Assembly (NCBI RefSeq): GCF_015477805.1
Contig: NZ_JADLQL010000002.1
Span: forward strand, 992,001-1,056,000
Length of the DNA: 64,000 nt
Direction of reading: 5' to 3'
From: Nocardia flavorosea
GTDB lineage: Bacteria > Actinomycetota > Actinomycetes > Mycobacteriales > Mycobacteriaceae
Below are positions 28,518 to 36,773 of the stretch, one piece after another. Made by a program: the position numbers and the translations under genes. Numbering within the stretch: the first letter of the stretch is position 1; each line of letters starts with the position of its first letter. Under the pieces are notes generated by a model. That model made no database searches and was not told the DNA's origin. It saw only the letters and a list, made by a program, of their open reading frames with translations.

Positions 28518-29675
28518 ATGACCGCAGGTATCACCGGGGTGTTCTGGCTGCCCAGACTCGCCGAGGGGAATTCGATCGCGCTGAACGCGGGAGCGCACGC
28601 CATCCCGATGTCCGCGGCCGCCACCGCGTGGGGCACACTCACCGGCGCCTGGGTGGACGCCACTGCCACGGTGGTCCGGGTGATGGCCGAACTCGGCGTC
28701 GGCATGCAGAGCGTGAACGGTATCGGCGCATTGGCCCGGCTGGTCGGGTTCACCGGCTGGGCCGAGCAGCAGGGCGCTATGTCCGCCACCCTGGGCACCA
28801 AGGCCGCCTCGCAGGCCACCGCCTACACCGTGGCCTCGATCGCCATGCCGAGCCTGCCGGAGATCGCGGCGGTGAACGCGGCCCGTGTCGCGGCGCACAG
28901 TACCGGCGGCGTGCTCAACGGCAGCTCCGAGATCGCGGAAGCCGCGAAGGCCGCACTGGACCTGCGTGCCGCGCTCACCATGGAAACCTACGAGGCGGCC
29001 ATCACCGCGCTGGTGCTGACGCCGGGTGAGTTCCTGAATCCGCCGCCGATCGCCAACGGCGCCGGGCAGGCCGATCCCGGCCCCGCCGAGGATGCCATGA
29101 AGGAAGCCAACGGTGATCCGGTGAAGATGCTGGCCGCGGCAGGCAGTGCACTGGCCCAGAACCCCGGCGTCGCCAGCGCGGTCACCCAGGCGGCGAATGT
29201 CGCCGGTTCGGTGGCCGGTACGGGTGTCACCACGGTAGGCAATCTGGGCGCGAATGCCATCGCGGCAGCCACCACCACGTCGGCGCCGTCCTCGATGGCG
29301 CCGGTTCCGGGCATGGTGACCGGTGCGGTGGCGGCGTCCACGGCCGCGGCCACCACCCGGGCCGGCGGTATGCCCGGCTCGGCCCCGGGCCTGAGCAACA
29401 GCGGCTTCAAGCTGCCCGAGGGCTGGGGCGCGCCGCCGGCCGGCAGCGCCGCGCCCGCCGGCGAATCCGTCGCCGTCACGCGCGGGGAGGCCGCACCCGT
29501 ACGTCCCACCGGTACGGGCACGTCCGGCAGCCCGCTGATGGGTAATGCCCGCGCCAACGACGAGGACGATCAAGACCACGACGCGGCCGATTACCTGCGC
29601 GGTGATCACTTCGCCGACGGCCGCTACATCGCCGACGGCGTCATCGGCGCCGAACCCACACGGTCGGACAAGTGA
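28518..29675 (+). CDS. PPE family protein
   Basis: The 385-residue protein has an N-terminal PPE-type domain (about residues 1-180) in which the usual PPE motif is replaced by LPRLAEGNS. It is followed by the typical AIPMSAAATAWGTLTGAW block and a GWAEQQ turn. The remainder is an Ala/Gly/Thr-rich and then acidic tail (NDEDDQDHDAADYLRG). It should form a helical complex with the upstream PE protein for ESX export and end up at or beyond the cell surface. The stop overlaps the EspG start. The domain is divergent from mycobacterial PPE and was called from pattern and context. Confidence 0.82.
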   Translation: MTAGITGVFWLPRLAEGNSIALNAGAHAIPMSAAATAWGTLTGAWVDATATVVRVMAELGVGMQSVNGIGALARLVGFTGWAEQQGAMSATLGTKAASQATAYTVASIAMPSLPEIAAVNAARVAAHSTGGVLNGSSEIAEAAKAALDLRAALTMETYEAAITALVLTPGEFLNPPPIANGAGQADPGPAEDAMKEANGDPVKMLAAAGSALAQNPGVASAVTQAANVAGSVAGTGVTTVGNLGANAIAAATTTSAPSSMAPVPGMVTGAVAASTAAATTRAGGMPGSAPGLSNSGFKLPEGWGAPPAGSAAPAGESVAVTRGEAAPVRPTGTGTSGSPLMGNARANDEDDQDHDAADYLRGDHFADGRYIADGVIGAEPTRSDK

Positions 29676-30502
29676 CGGTGCTGGGTGGGGGACGCGGGCC
29701 TTCCATGCTCGCTGCGGTCGGTCTGTCGCTCGACGAAATGCAGTATCTCCTGGAGAAACTGGAGATCGACGAGGTCCCGGTCGTCCTCGACGCGCGGGGT
29801 CGATACGACAACGAGGTCGATCACGACAGGGCAATGAACGCCGCCGAGCAGGTGCTCATCGAGCGGGAACTGCTCGACGGCGACCGTATCCAGCCCGACC
29901 TGGCCGATCGGCTACGCGGTCTGTACCGACCGCACTGGGTGGTGGCGCTCCGGCTCTTCGTCGGCGGCCAGGCGAGCCGGATGTGCCTGGCGAAGGGCGA
30001 TGAACTGGTGACCATCGCCCTTCGCGGCCCGGATTCGTACATGATCGACGAGGCGGGCGAGGATCTGGCCGGCCCGGTGATCGCGGCACTCGGCCATGCC
30101 GAACCGCTGGAGCTGACCGGGATGAACGCGCCCACCGAACAGCTCGTGCCGATTTTCGACGACGCCGGGGATCCGGCGGCCACCGCGGCTCGGTTGGCGA
30201 AGGTCGGCAATCCCACTCGGGACGCGCAGACCATCGCCTCGGCCATGGCGCACTGCGAATCGCACGCCGAAATCGTCGGCGTCGTGTACGGGGATGCGAG
30301 TCGCGATGTCGCGGACAACCATATCGCCGTATTCAATACGCGGGCGGGCCGTTTCATCGCCACCGCCAGCGTCGCCGACGACGGAACGAAATGGACGTCG
30401 TTCAGTAGCGGTACGGATGCCCGGCTGCGAATCGCCCTGCAAGATTTGATCAATTCGCTGCCCGAACGGTCGGAATTCCCGAGCAACCCGGCGCTCGCCT
30501 GA
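29672..30502 (+). CDS. ESX secretion-associated chaperone, EspG family
   Basis: The 276-residue protein has the EspG layout: a first module with GLSLDEMQYLLEKLEIDEVPVVL, a basic-acidic middle, and a second module with ITVYGD-like VVYGDASRDVADNHIAVFNTRAGRFIA. EspG proteins bind the tip of PE-PPE dimers in the cytosol and deliver them to the ESX machinery. Its GTG overlaps the PPE stop as GTGA, so chaperone and client are translationally coupled; an in-frame ATG lies 33 bp inside. No ESX membrane component is in this window, so the cognate secretion system is elsewhere. Confidence 0.85.
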   Translation: MTVLGGGRGPSMLAAVGLSLDEMQYLLEKLEIDEVPVVLDARGRYDNEVDHDRAMNAAEQVLIERELLDGDRIQPDLADRLRGLYRPHWVVALRLFVGGQASRMCLAKGDELVTIALRGPDSYMIDEAGEDLAGPVIAALGHAEPLELTGMNAPTEQLVPIFDDAGDPAATAARLAKVGNPTRDAQTIASAMAHCESHAEIVGVVYGDASRDVADNHIAVFNTRAGRFIATASVADDGTKWTSFSSGTDARLRIALQDLINSLPERSEFPSNPALA

Positions 30503-30506
30503 GCGG

Positions 30507-30538
30507 AACACACTGTCGAACGCTCGCCAGAGTGTGTT
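30507..30538. terminator. Candidate hairpin terminator between espG and the phosphatase gene
   Basis: AACACACT at 30507-30514 pairs with AGTGTGTT at 30531-30538 across a 16-base loop. It sits five bases after the EspG stop, between convergent genes. There is no T-tract beyond the stem end, so its strength is uncertain. Confidence 0.5.
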
Positions 30539-30641
30539 GCGAGGCGACCGGGCGGCTGATCACGACCGGCCCGGCATCGAACGACCGGAGGTGTCGAGAG
30601 CGGTGAGCTGAGCCCAGGCCGGCAGGGTGAAATACCTTTAC

Positions 30642-31304
30642 CTAGCCCATCGGGTCGTCGGCGCCGAATTCGGCTTTACCGCCGAACGGCGGGGTGAACC
30701 GGCCCCAGCGCCCGCACTCCCAGCCGCCGCCGGGCACGGCGACCAACTCGATCGTCTCGGTGTTGTCCAGGTGATTGTTGGTGGTGAACGGCGGGGCGAC
30801 CCCGGCCAGCTCGCGACCCACCAGCCGCATGGCGGCACCGTGGGTCACCACCAGCACATCGCCGCCGGTTCCGTCTTCCAGGAATTCCGCGCGCAGGTCG
30901 GCGATGGCGGGGAGGAAGCGGTCGAGGACATCGCGGCCGGACTCACCGCCCGGGATCCGCTCGCTCAGCCCGCCCTCGTGCCAGCGGTGGTAGATCGCCT
31001 GGAATTGTTCGTGCGCTTCCGGTGTGGCGAGGCCGTCCAGATCACCCAGTTGCACCTCGTGCACACCCGCACGCCCTACTGCGTGTACTCCGGTGGCCGC
31101 TTCGATATAGCCGGCGGTCTGGTGGGCACGCAGCGCATGCGAATGGAAGAGCGCGCGCGGCGGGGTCGGCAGCGCCTCGCCGAAAGCCTTGGCCTGGGCG
31201 GCGCCGCGTTCGGTGAGCGGCAGGCCGGGCAGTTTGGTGTCCAGGATCTTGGCGACATTACCTTCGGTTTCACCGTGCCGGACCAGGATGAGTTTGGCGG
31301 TCAC
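30642..31304 (-). CDS. Histidine phosphatase family protein (Rv3837c-like)
   Basis: The 220-residue protein has the catalytic RHGE motif (LVRHGETEGN, His10) and the second His in VTHGAAMRL, the two hallmarks of the phosphoglycerate mutase-like fold. It transfers or hydrolyses phosphate through a phospho-His intermediate; the physiological substrate is unknown. The position beside pheA copies the mycobacterial Rv3837c-Rv3838c pair. The GTG start overlaps the pheA stop by four bases, so translation is coupled. Confidence 0.92.
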   Translation of the reverse strand: MTAKLILVRHGETEGNVAKILDTKLPGLPLTERGAAQAKAFGEALPTPPRALFHSHALRAHQTAGYIEAATGVHAVGRAGVHEVQLGDLDGLATPEAHEQFQAIYHRWHEGGLSERIPGGESGRDVLDRFLPAIADLRAEFLEDGTGGDVLVVTHGAAMRLVGRELAGVAPPFTTNNHLDNTETIELVAVPGGGWECGRWGRFTPPFGGKAEFGADDPMG

Positions 31305-32218
31305 AGGTCGGCCACCCCTTTGCGTAGCTGAGTCAACCAGAGCGCTGCGTCCTCATCCGACGGCGGCGGGGTGCCGTTCGCGGAGGTGGCGGGCCAGGAG
31401 CCGAGGAAACGGATACGCGCCGTGCGGTGCAGCGCCTTCAATGCCTCGGCCACCGCGGCATCTTCGATATGGCCGACGCAGTCGAGGTAGAAGCGGTAGG
31501 TGCCCATACCGGTTCGGGTGGGCCGGGATTCGATCCGGGTGAGGTCGATTCCGCGAGTGGAGAATTCGGCGAAGGCTCGCATGAGAGACCCGGGCAGGTT
31601 CGGCAGTTCCTCGATCACGATGGAGGTGCGGTCGCTGCCGGTGGGGGCCGGTGCCACGCGTGGCGCGGTGACCAGTACGAACCGGGTGACTGCCTGGTCG
31701 TGGTCGGCGACTCCGGCGGCGAGCACCGCCAAGCCGAGTCGCTCGCCCGCCAGCGCGGTGGATACCGCGGCATCCGCCAGCCCGTCGCGGACGTCCTCCG
31801 CTGCCGCGGCATTGGAGTTCGAGGTGTGGATCGAGATATCGGTCCAGGTATCGGACACCCAGTTGCGGACCTGCGCCAGCGCGACCGGGTAGGCGGCCAG
31901 CGACCGGACGGCGGCGATATCGGTTCCGGGGCGCGCGAGGATGGTGAACGTCACTTCCAGTTCGGTTTCGGCGACGATCTGCAACCGCGGTCCGATGGCC
32001 AGGGAGTCCAGGGTCGCCGAGATGGAGCCTTCTACCGAACTCTCGATCGGGACCACCGCCGCGGCCACGGTGCCGGCACGTACCAGTTCCAGGGCGGCGG
32101 CCTGGCTGGGGGCAGCGATCCGCTCGACCGGCCCGTCGAAGGACCCCGAGCTCTCGAATTCGGCGAGGGCCATCTCGGTGAAGGTTCCGGACGGGCCGAA
32201 ATAGGCGATACGCGGCAC
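31301..32218 (-). CDS. pheA: Prephenate dehydratase
   Basis: The 305-residue enzyme converts prephenate to phenylpyruvate, the committed phenylalanine step. The catalytic part has AYFGPSGTFTEMAL, a PIESSVEGSI segment, a SNSNAAAAEDV block and the TRF motif (AVTRFVLV). The C-terminal ACT domain carries LPNLPGSLMRAF and the ESRP allosteric phenylalanine site. It is a monofunctional dehydratase without chorismate mutase. A GTG at 32218 gives the usual VPRIAYFGP start; longer frames would overlap the neighbouring gene. Confidence 0.96.
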   Translation of the reverse strand: MPRIAYFGPSGTFTEMALAEFESSGSFDGPVERIAAPSQAAALELVRAGTVAAAVVPIESSVEGSISATLDSLAIGPRLQIVAETELEVTFTILARPGTDIAAVRSLAAYPVALAQVRNWVSDTWTDISIHTSNSNAAAAEDVRDGLADAAVSTALAGERLGLAVLAAGVADHDQAVTRFVLVTAPRVAPAPTGSDRTSIVIEELPNLPGSLMRAFAEFSTRGIDLTRIESRPTRTGMGTYRFYLDCVGHIEDAAVAEALKALHRTARIRFLGSWPATSANGTPPPSDEDAALWLTQLRKGVADL

Positions 32219-32301
32219 GGCTACGAGCCTACTTGTGCGGGCCGTGTGCTCGCCTCCGGTATCGAGCACTCGAATGCGCGGTCCGGGAGCTCCGACCGGG
32301 A

Positions 32302-32733
32302 TCAGCCGTGGGCACCGCCGGTGCGCAATGCCGCACGGAGCGCACGCTCCACCTGGGCCGGCGCTTCGCTCTCGATCCCGAGCAGAATTTCCCGGACGGC
32401 GTCGACCGCTCCGACCGAAAGACCTGCCAGGAAATCGGTGTCCGGACTGTTCAGCGCCTTGCGGATATCGTCGCCGCACAGCGCTGCCGCGGTTGCGGCA
32501 AGGACTGCCAGCGCGCGGGCACCGTCCTCGGCACGGGCCACGAAACCATCCGGCCGGTGGGCTGCTTCGGCCAGGAAGTCAGCGGTATGTTCGTCCGGCA
32601 GCTCCGGGCCCAGCCGCCGTTCACCGGCGAATTGCCCCGGCGGTATCACCAGGCCGTCCACCAGTCCGCGTTCGACCACGCGTTCGGGGACGGTCAGTTC
32701 CACCAGTACCGGTTCAGAATCGCCCGCGACCAC
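32302..32733 (-). CDS. Hypothetical protein
   Basis: I do not recognise this roughly 143-residue protein. It begins with a beta-rich segment (EPVLVELTVPERVVERGLVDGLVIPP) and continues as alpha-helix with many Ala, Leu and acidic residues. No signal peptide, Cys motif or membrane segment is seen. It precedes pheA by 83 bp on the same strand and is divergent from the iron-boxed DUF2470 gene, so the iron box could affect it too. The GTG at 32733 is a guess; an upstream extension is Pro/Arg-rich and looks non-coding. Confidence 0.55.
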   Translation of the reverse strand: MVAGDSEPVLVELTVPERVVERGLVDGLVIPPGQFAGERRLGPELPDEHTADFLAEAAHRPDGFVARAEDGARALAVLAATAAALCGDDIRKALNSPDTDFLAGLSVGAVDAVREILLGIESEAPAQVERALRAALRTGGAHG

Positions 32734-32897
32734 CCTTCGATCGTAGGCAGGAAGGCTCGGCCACGTGCCGCCCGGCCCCTCGCCGGGCTGCGGATGCCTT
32801 CTGCGGCGTGCCGGCACGGTGTTTCCCGGCGGGTCGGAATGCATCGGTGGCAGCCGCCCGCGCTCCTCGATCCTCTTGCGCTGCATTCGAGTTTAAC

Positions 32898-32916
32898 TTA
32901 GCTTAGGTTAACCTAA
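32898..32916. promoter_or_regulatory. IdeR/DtxR iron box
   Basis: TTAGCTTAGGTTAACCTAA matches the 19-bp IdeR consensus TTAGGTTAGGCTAACCTAA at 17 positions. It lies 43 bp before the DUF2470 start codon, in AT-rich sequence that contrasts with the surrounding GC. The adjoining TTTAAC could hold a second overlapping dimer site. Iron-dependent repression of the downstream gene is the expected outcome. Confidence 0.85.
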
Positions 32917-32958
32917 TTCTTGATCGTGAAGCCGGGTCCGCCCGCACTGGAGGTACCG

Positions 32959-33717
32959 ATGGCGCCGACCGCCCCCGCCCCGACCACCGCCGAACGCGTT
33001 CGCAGCGCCTGCGCACAGGCCGAACACGCAGTTCTCGCGCTGCCGGGCGCCGACCCGACACCCGTACCGGTGCACTATCTGCGCCAGTGCGGTGATGTGG
33101 TGATCGCGGTACCGAACGAGAGCGCCGCGGTCTACGCCGCCCAGGAGCAGGTCGCCGGCGCGCCCGCCGTCCTCGAATTCACCGATCACGCCCCGCTGCC
33201 GCTACGGGAACCGGTTCGGGCGCTCGTCTGGCTGCGCGGCTGGATCCGTGCGGTGCCCGCACGTGCCCAGCGCACCCTGGTCACCGCGGTCGCGGAGGAA
33301 CATCCACACCCCGGCCTGCTCGATATCGGCCACACCACCACCCTGCTCCGTTTGGTGTTGAACTCGGCGGTGGTCGCCGATTCCGCCGGGGCCGAATCGG
33401 TGTGTGTCGACGATCTGCGGCTCGCCGCCCCCGACCCGTTCTGCGGTATGGAATCCGCCTGGCTGCAGCATCTGGACGCCGATCACGCCGACGTGGTCGC
33501 GCAATTGGCCCGGCACCTGCCGGCCAGCTTGCGCCACGGTCGGATCCACCCACTGGCCATCGACCGCTACGGACTCACCCTGCGCATCGAGAGTATCGAC
33601 GGCGACCACGATTTCCGGCTCCCCTTCGCCACCCCCGCCGAGGACGTCGAGGCGCTCGGCCGGGCGGTCCGCACCCTCGCGGGCTGCCCTTTCCTCAACG
33701 GCCTGCGCTCCATCTGA
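32959..33717 (+). CDS. DUF2470 domain protein, iron-regulated (Rv3839-like)
   Basis: The 252-residue protein begins with the ERVRSACAQAEHAVLAL pattern of this family and ends with a DUF2470 domain: DADHADVVAQLARHL, then YGLTLRIESIDGDHDFRLPFATPAED. DUF2470 is found at the C-terminus of HugZ-type haem-degrading proteins and related flavin-fold proteins, so a role in haem or iron use is plausible. The iron box upstream supports this. The ATG at 32959 with GGAGG eight bases before it is preferred over a TTG at 32920, which would abut the operator. It occupies the place of Rv3839. Confidence 0.85.
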   Translation: MAPTAPAPTTAERVRSACAQAEHAVLALPGADPTPVPVHYLRQCGDVVIAVPNESAAVYAAQEQVAGAPAVLEFTDHAPLPLREPVRALVWLRGWIRAVPARAQRTLVTAVAEEHPHPGLLDIGHTTTLLRLVLNSAVVADSAGAESVCVDDLRLAAPDPFCGMESAWLQHLDADHADVVAQLARHLPASLRHGRIHPLAIDRYGLTLRIESIDGDHDFRLPFATPAEDVEALGRAVRTLAGCPFLNGLRSI

Positions 33718-33793
33718 CTACCTCCCTGCAGAGTGGGCCGAAACCGCCGGTGCCGGAGGTACCGCAGGCCAACACAGCCAATAGGTTCACTGC

Positions 33794-34573
33794 ATGAGCG
33801 AAACCGGAGGGACGGTCGATGACCGGCTACGCGAACAGCGGGCGATCCGGCTCGAGATCCTCGTCGTCCTGGGTGTCACATTCGGTTTGAGCGGGATCAA
33901 TGCCGCACTGTCGCTGCTGGAGAGCGCGCTGGCGCCGGGCGGTGTCGGGGCGCAGACCGTCGCGTTGAACTCGTCACGGACAACCCACGCGGCACTGGAC
34001 TTGCTGTTCCAATTGCTCGGGGTGGTGCGGTTGGCCGCCTGGGCGGGGTTGGCGCTGTATCTGCTGTGGCGCAGTGGACTGGGCCCGCGGGCGATCGGGC
34101 TGACCCGGACACGTTTCCGGTCCGATGTACTGCACGGGGTGGTACTGGCCGCGGTAATCGGGCTTCCCGGATTGGGGCTGTACCTCATCGCCCAGGCTCT
34201 GGGGATCAACGTGACCATCGTGCCGGACGCACTGGCCGATCATTGGTGGCGGATGCCGGCGCTGGTGCTTTCCGCCTGCGCGAATTCCGGAGCCGAGGAA
34301 ATCGTGGTGGTCGCCTATCTACTGACCAGGCTGCGCGCGCTGGGCTGGTCGGATAATTCGGCACTTGCCGCTTCGGCGTTGCTCCGCGGCAGCTATCACC
34401 TCTATCAGGGACTCGGCGGGGGGATCGGCAATGTGGTGATGGGCGTGATCTTCGGGCGGTACTGGCAGCGCTCGGGACGGTTGTGGCCCCTGGTCATCGC
34501 ACACGCGGTGATCGATGTGGTGGCCTATATCGGCTACGGAGTGTTACGCGGGCGCGTCTCGTGGCTGCCGTAG
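33794..34573 (+). CDS. CPBP-family intramembrane protein
   Basis: The 259-residue protein has about seven membrane segments and the CPBP core: a di-glutamate (NSGAEEIVVVAYLL), a His in RGSYHLYQG, and HAVIDV near the end. In standard CPBP/Rce1 proteases the first motif is EExxxR; here the Arg is Val, so the active site is slightly altered. The family includes prenyl-protein proteases and bacteriocin-immunity proteins; the substrate here is unknown. It stands alone between the DUF2470 and LCP genes on the same strand. Confidence 0.85.
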   Translation: MSETGGTVDDRLREQRAIRLEILVVLGVTFGLSGINAALSLLESALAPGGVGAQTVALNSSRTTHAALDLLFQLLGVVRLAAWAGLALYLLWRSGLGPRAIGLTRTRFRSDVLHGVVLAAVIGLPGLGLYLIAQALGINVTIVPDALADHWWRMPALVLSACANSGAEEIVVVAYLLTRLRALGWSDNSALAASALLRGSYHLYQGLGGGIGNVVMGVIFGRYWQRSGRLWPLVIAHAVIDVVAYIGYGVLRGRVSWLP

Positions 34574-34680
34574 CGATCGGCGCGTAACCCGACTGGACAG
34601 GATCCGACGCGCTCACCTGGGGCGCAGCACCGCCGGTTCGGCCGCTGACGAACGCGGGGGAAAACGATAAGTACAGTCTG

Positions 34681-36057
34681 ATGATGATGAACGGCGACGA
34701 CCCACGGATCCGCCGGGTGCCGCCGCACAACGGAGCACCCGGCCGAGGGCCCGCGCGCCGGCCCGTGCCGCCCCCGCCTCGCGGTGGACGACCACCGGTC
34801 GAACCGCCGCAGGTGATCCGCCGCGGTCCCGGCCCCGTCCGTGGCGGGCGACCGACCGAACGCTATGAACCGCCCCGGGCCTACTCACAGCCGCCCGAGG
34901 GAGGGCGGACCGCTCCCGCGCGTCCCCCGGCTCCGGGGCGTGGCGGCAAAACCGCTCCCCGTACGCACGCGCCTACACAGCGGCCGGTGCCCTACCGCGA
35001 ATCCGAATACGCCCCTACCCAGCGCCCGGTGCCCGACCGTGGTGGTCGCAGGCGGCCACCACCACCGGGACGGGATAAGCCCTACGGCGGTGCCGCCCCG
35101 CGCCCGCGGCGCCGCCGAAAACGCCATATCGGCCGATGGGTTCTGGTCTTCCTGCTGGTAGTGGTCACCGCGCTGATCTACGGGATCGTGAAACTCGACG
35201 GTTCGCTCACCCGGATCGATGCGCTCGGCGACTACGAGGACCGGGTCGGCAACACCGCGGGAACCAACTGGCTGCTGGTGGGTTCGGACAGCCGGGCGGG
35301 CCTCTCCGACGAACAGACCCAGGGCCTGGCCACGGGCGGAGAGGTCGGCGACGCGCGCACCGACACCATCATCTTGGTGCATATCCCGCCCTCGGGTCGC
35401 ACCACCTTGGTGAGCCTGCCGCGCGATTCCTACGTCGGTATCCCGGGCTACGGCCAGGACAAGCTCAACGCCGCGTTCGCTTTCGGCGGGGCCCCACTGC
35501 TCACCCAGACTGTGGAGATCGCGACCGGCCTGCGCATCGATCATTACGCCGAGATCGGTTTCGCCGGGTTCGCGGGCGTGGTCGACGGTCTGGGCGGTAT
35601 CGATGTGTGTGTACCGCAGGCCATCGACGATCCGCTGGCCGGTATCAATATTCCCGCGGGTTGTCAGGAATTGAACGGCCCCCAGGCACTGGGCTTCGTA
35701 CGCAGCCGGGCCACGGCCCTGGCCGATATCGACCGGATGAACAATCAGCGGCTGTTCCTTTCGGCGTTGCTGGAGAAAGCGACCAGCCCGGCCACCCTGG
35801 CCAACCCGTTCGCGCTGTGGCCGATGGCCAGCAATACCGCGCGTTCGCTGACCGTCGATTCCGGCGACCATATCTGGGATCTGGCCCGGCTGGGTTGGTC
35901 GTTGCGGGGCGACACCCTGGCGACGACCGTCCCGGTGGGCGGATTCGCCGATACCGCGAGCGGCAACGTCTTGTTGTGGGCCAAACCCGATGCCAGTCGT
36001 TTCTTCGAAGCGCTGGCCGAGGGGGACCCGATTCCGGCGGAACTCATCGCCGAATGA
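34681..36057 (+). CDS. LytR-CpsA-Psr family ligase/transferase (Rv3840-like)
   Basis: The 458-residue protein has a disordered Pro/Arg/Gly N-terminus of about 140 residues, one membrane helix (about 149-168, HIGRWVLVFLLVVVTALIYG), then an extracytoplasmic LCP domain: GSDSR, DARTDTIILVHIPP, LVSLPRDSYVGIPG, GGIDVCV and LGFVRSR. LCP enzymes attach polymers such as arabinogalactan or teichoic acids to peptidoglycan. Two nearby Cys (DVCV and GCQE) could form a disulfide. It begins with three consecutive ATGs; the first is used here. The position next to bfrB equals that of Rv3840. Confidence 0.92.
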   Translation: MMMNGDDPRIRRVPPHNGAPGRGPARRPVPPPPRGGRPPVEPPQVIRRGPGPVRGGRPTERYEPPRAYSQPPEGGRTAPARPPAPGRGGKTAPRTHAPTQRPVPYRESEYAPTQRPVPDRGGRRRPPPPGRDKPYGGAAPRPRRRRKRHIGRWVLVFLLVVVTALIYGIVKLDGSLTRIDALGDYEDRVGNTAGTNWLLVGSDSRAGLSDEQTQGLATGGEVGDARTDTIILVHIPPSGRTTLVSLPRDSYVGIPGYGQDKLNAAFAFGGAPLLTQTVEIATGLRIDHYAEIGFAGFAGVVDGLGGIDVCVPQAIDDPLAGINIPAGCQELNGPQALGFVRSRATALADIDRMNNQRLFLSALLEKATSPATLANPFALWPMASNTARSLTVDSGDHIWDLARLGWSLRGDTLATTVPVGGFADTASGNVLLWAKPDASRFFEALAEGDPIPAELIAE

Positions 36058-36126
36058 GCCGCCCGGGGCGGTGACAACCATCGGCCCGGGCCGCGGGCCG
36101 CTGTGCGGGCGCGCGATAATCGGTAT

Positions 36127-36681
36127 ATGCACGACAGCGACCTGGCTCAACCGTTCATCGCCCTGCTCCGGGCTCAGGTCCAGCACGGGCTCACCGCTTC
36201 CCAGCAGTATCTGGCCGCGGCGGTGTACTTCGATATCCAGCGGTTGCCGCGACTGGCCGCGCACTGCTACGAGCGGTCGGAGCAGCAGCGTGGGCACGCG
36301 TTACGGATCGTCCAGTATCTGATCGACCGGGACCTCGAGATCACCATCGGCGGACTCGGCGAAGTGCGCCAGACTTTCGAATCGCCGCGAGCCGCGGTAG
36401 CTTTCCTGCTCGCCCGCGAGCAGACGCTGACCGACCAGGTCACCGAGCTCGCCAAGGTGGCCCGGGAATGGGCCGATTTCCTGGGTGAACAGTTCATGAG
36501 CTGGCTGCTCGAATGCCAGCAGCAGGATGTGGCGGGCATGTCGACGTTGCTGGCTGTGATCGATCGCTCAGCCGGGAATTTGTTCGATGTCGAGGAGTTC
36601 GTGGCCCGCGAACTATCCGCGGTCGCTCCGCAAACGAACAGCTCGGTGCCGAAAATGGCCGGAGCGGGCCGAAATGGATAA
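36127..36681 (+). CDS. Ferritin-like protein with degraded ferroxidase centre
   Basis: The 184-residue protein aligns without gaps over the four-helix core of the BfrB-type ferritin encoded 92 bp downstream. The metal ligands are largely lost: the helix A Glu is Gly21, the helix B Glu pair is Gln53-Gln54 (only His57 remains), and the helix D cluster EQxEE is CQQQD. The helix C Glu98 and the helix D Gln are kept. It should fold as a ferritin but not oxidise iron at the usual site, like a vertebrate L chain. Co-assembly with BfrB is an attractive inference. Its stop codon lies inside the first iron-box-like repeat of the downstream promoter. Confidence 0.85.
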   Translation: MHDSDLAQPFIALLRAQVQHGLTASQQYLAAAVYFDIQRLPRLAAHCYERSEQQRGHALRIVQYLIDRDLEITIGGLGEVRQTFESPRAAVAFLLAREQTLTDQVTELAKVAREWADFLGEQFMSWLLECQQQDVAGMSTLLAVIDRSAGNLFDVEEFVARELSAVAPQTNSSVPKMAGAGRNG

Positions 36682-36697
36682 GGCAACACTATCCTCA
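36679..36697. promoter_or_regulatory. Putative IdeR box 1 upstream of bfrB
   Basis: TAAGGCAACACTATCCTCA has the TWAGG-N9-CCTNA geometry of a 19-bp IdeR box, though the centre is off consensus. It begins at the TAA stop codon of the upstream ferritin gene. In mycobacteria IdeR activates bfrB by binding tandem boxes well upstream of the promoter, which fits this arrangement. Confidence 0.55.
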
Positions 36698-36703
36698 ATC
36701 GAA

Positions 36704-36722
36704 TAAGGCAACACTAGCCTCA
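36704..36722. promoter_or_regulatory. Putative IdeR box 2 upstream of bfrB
   Basis: TAAGGCAACACTAGCCTCA repeats box 1 with one change, 25 bp further on and about 50 bp before the bfrB start. A third, half-matching TAAGGCTG follows at 36724. The direct repetition of a palindrome-like unit suggests cooperative binding of a regulator. Confidence 0.55.
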
Positions 36723-36773
36723 ATAAGGCTGCACTTGGATGACATAGCCCTTTACCGGCGTTAATGTCAAGGC

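Noticed and set aside
32920..32958. Earlier TTG start for the DUF2470 gene
   Set aside because: It would begin three bases after the iron box; the ATG at 32959 has GGAGG and the family N-terminus.
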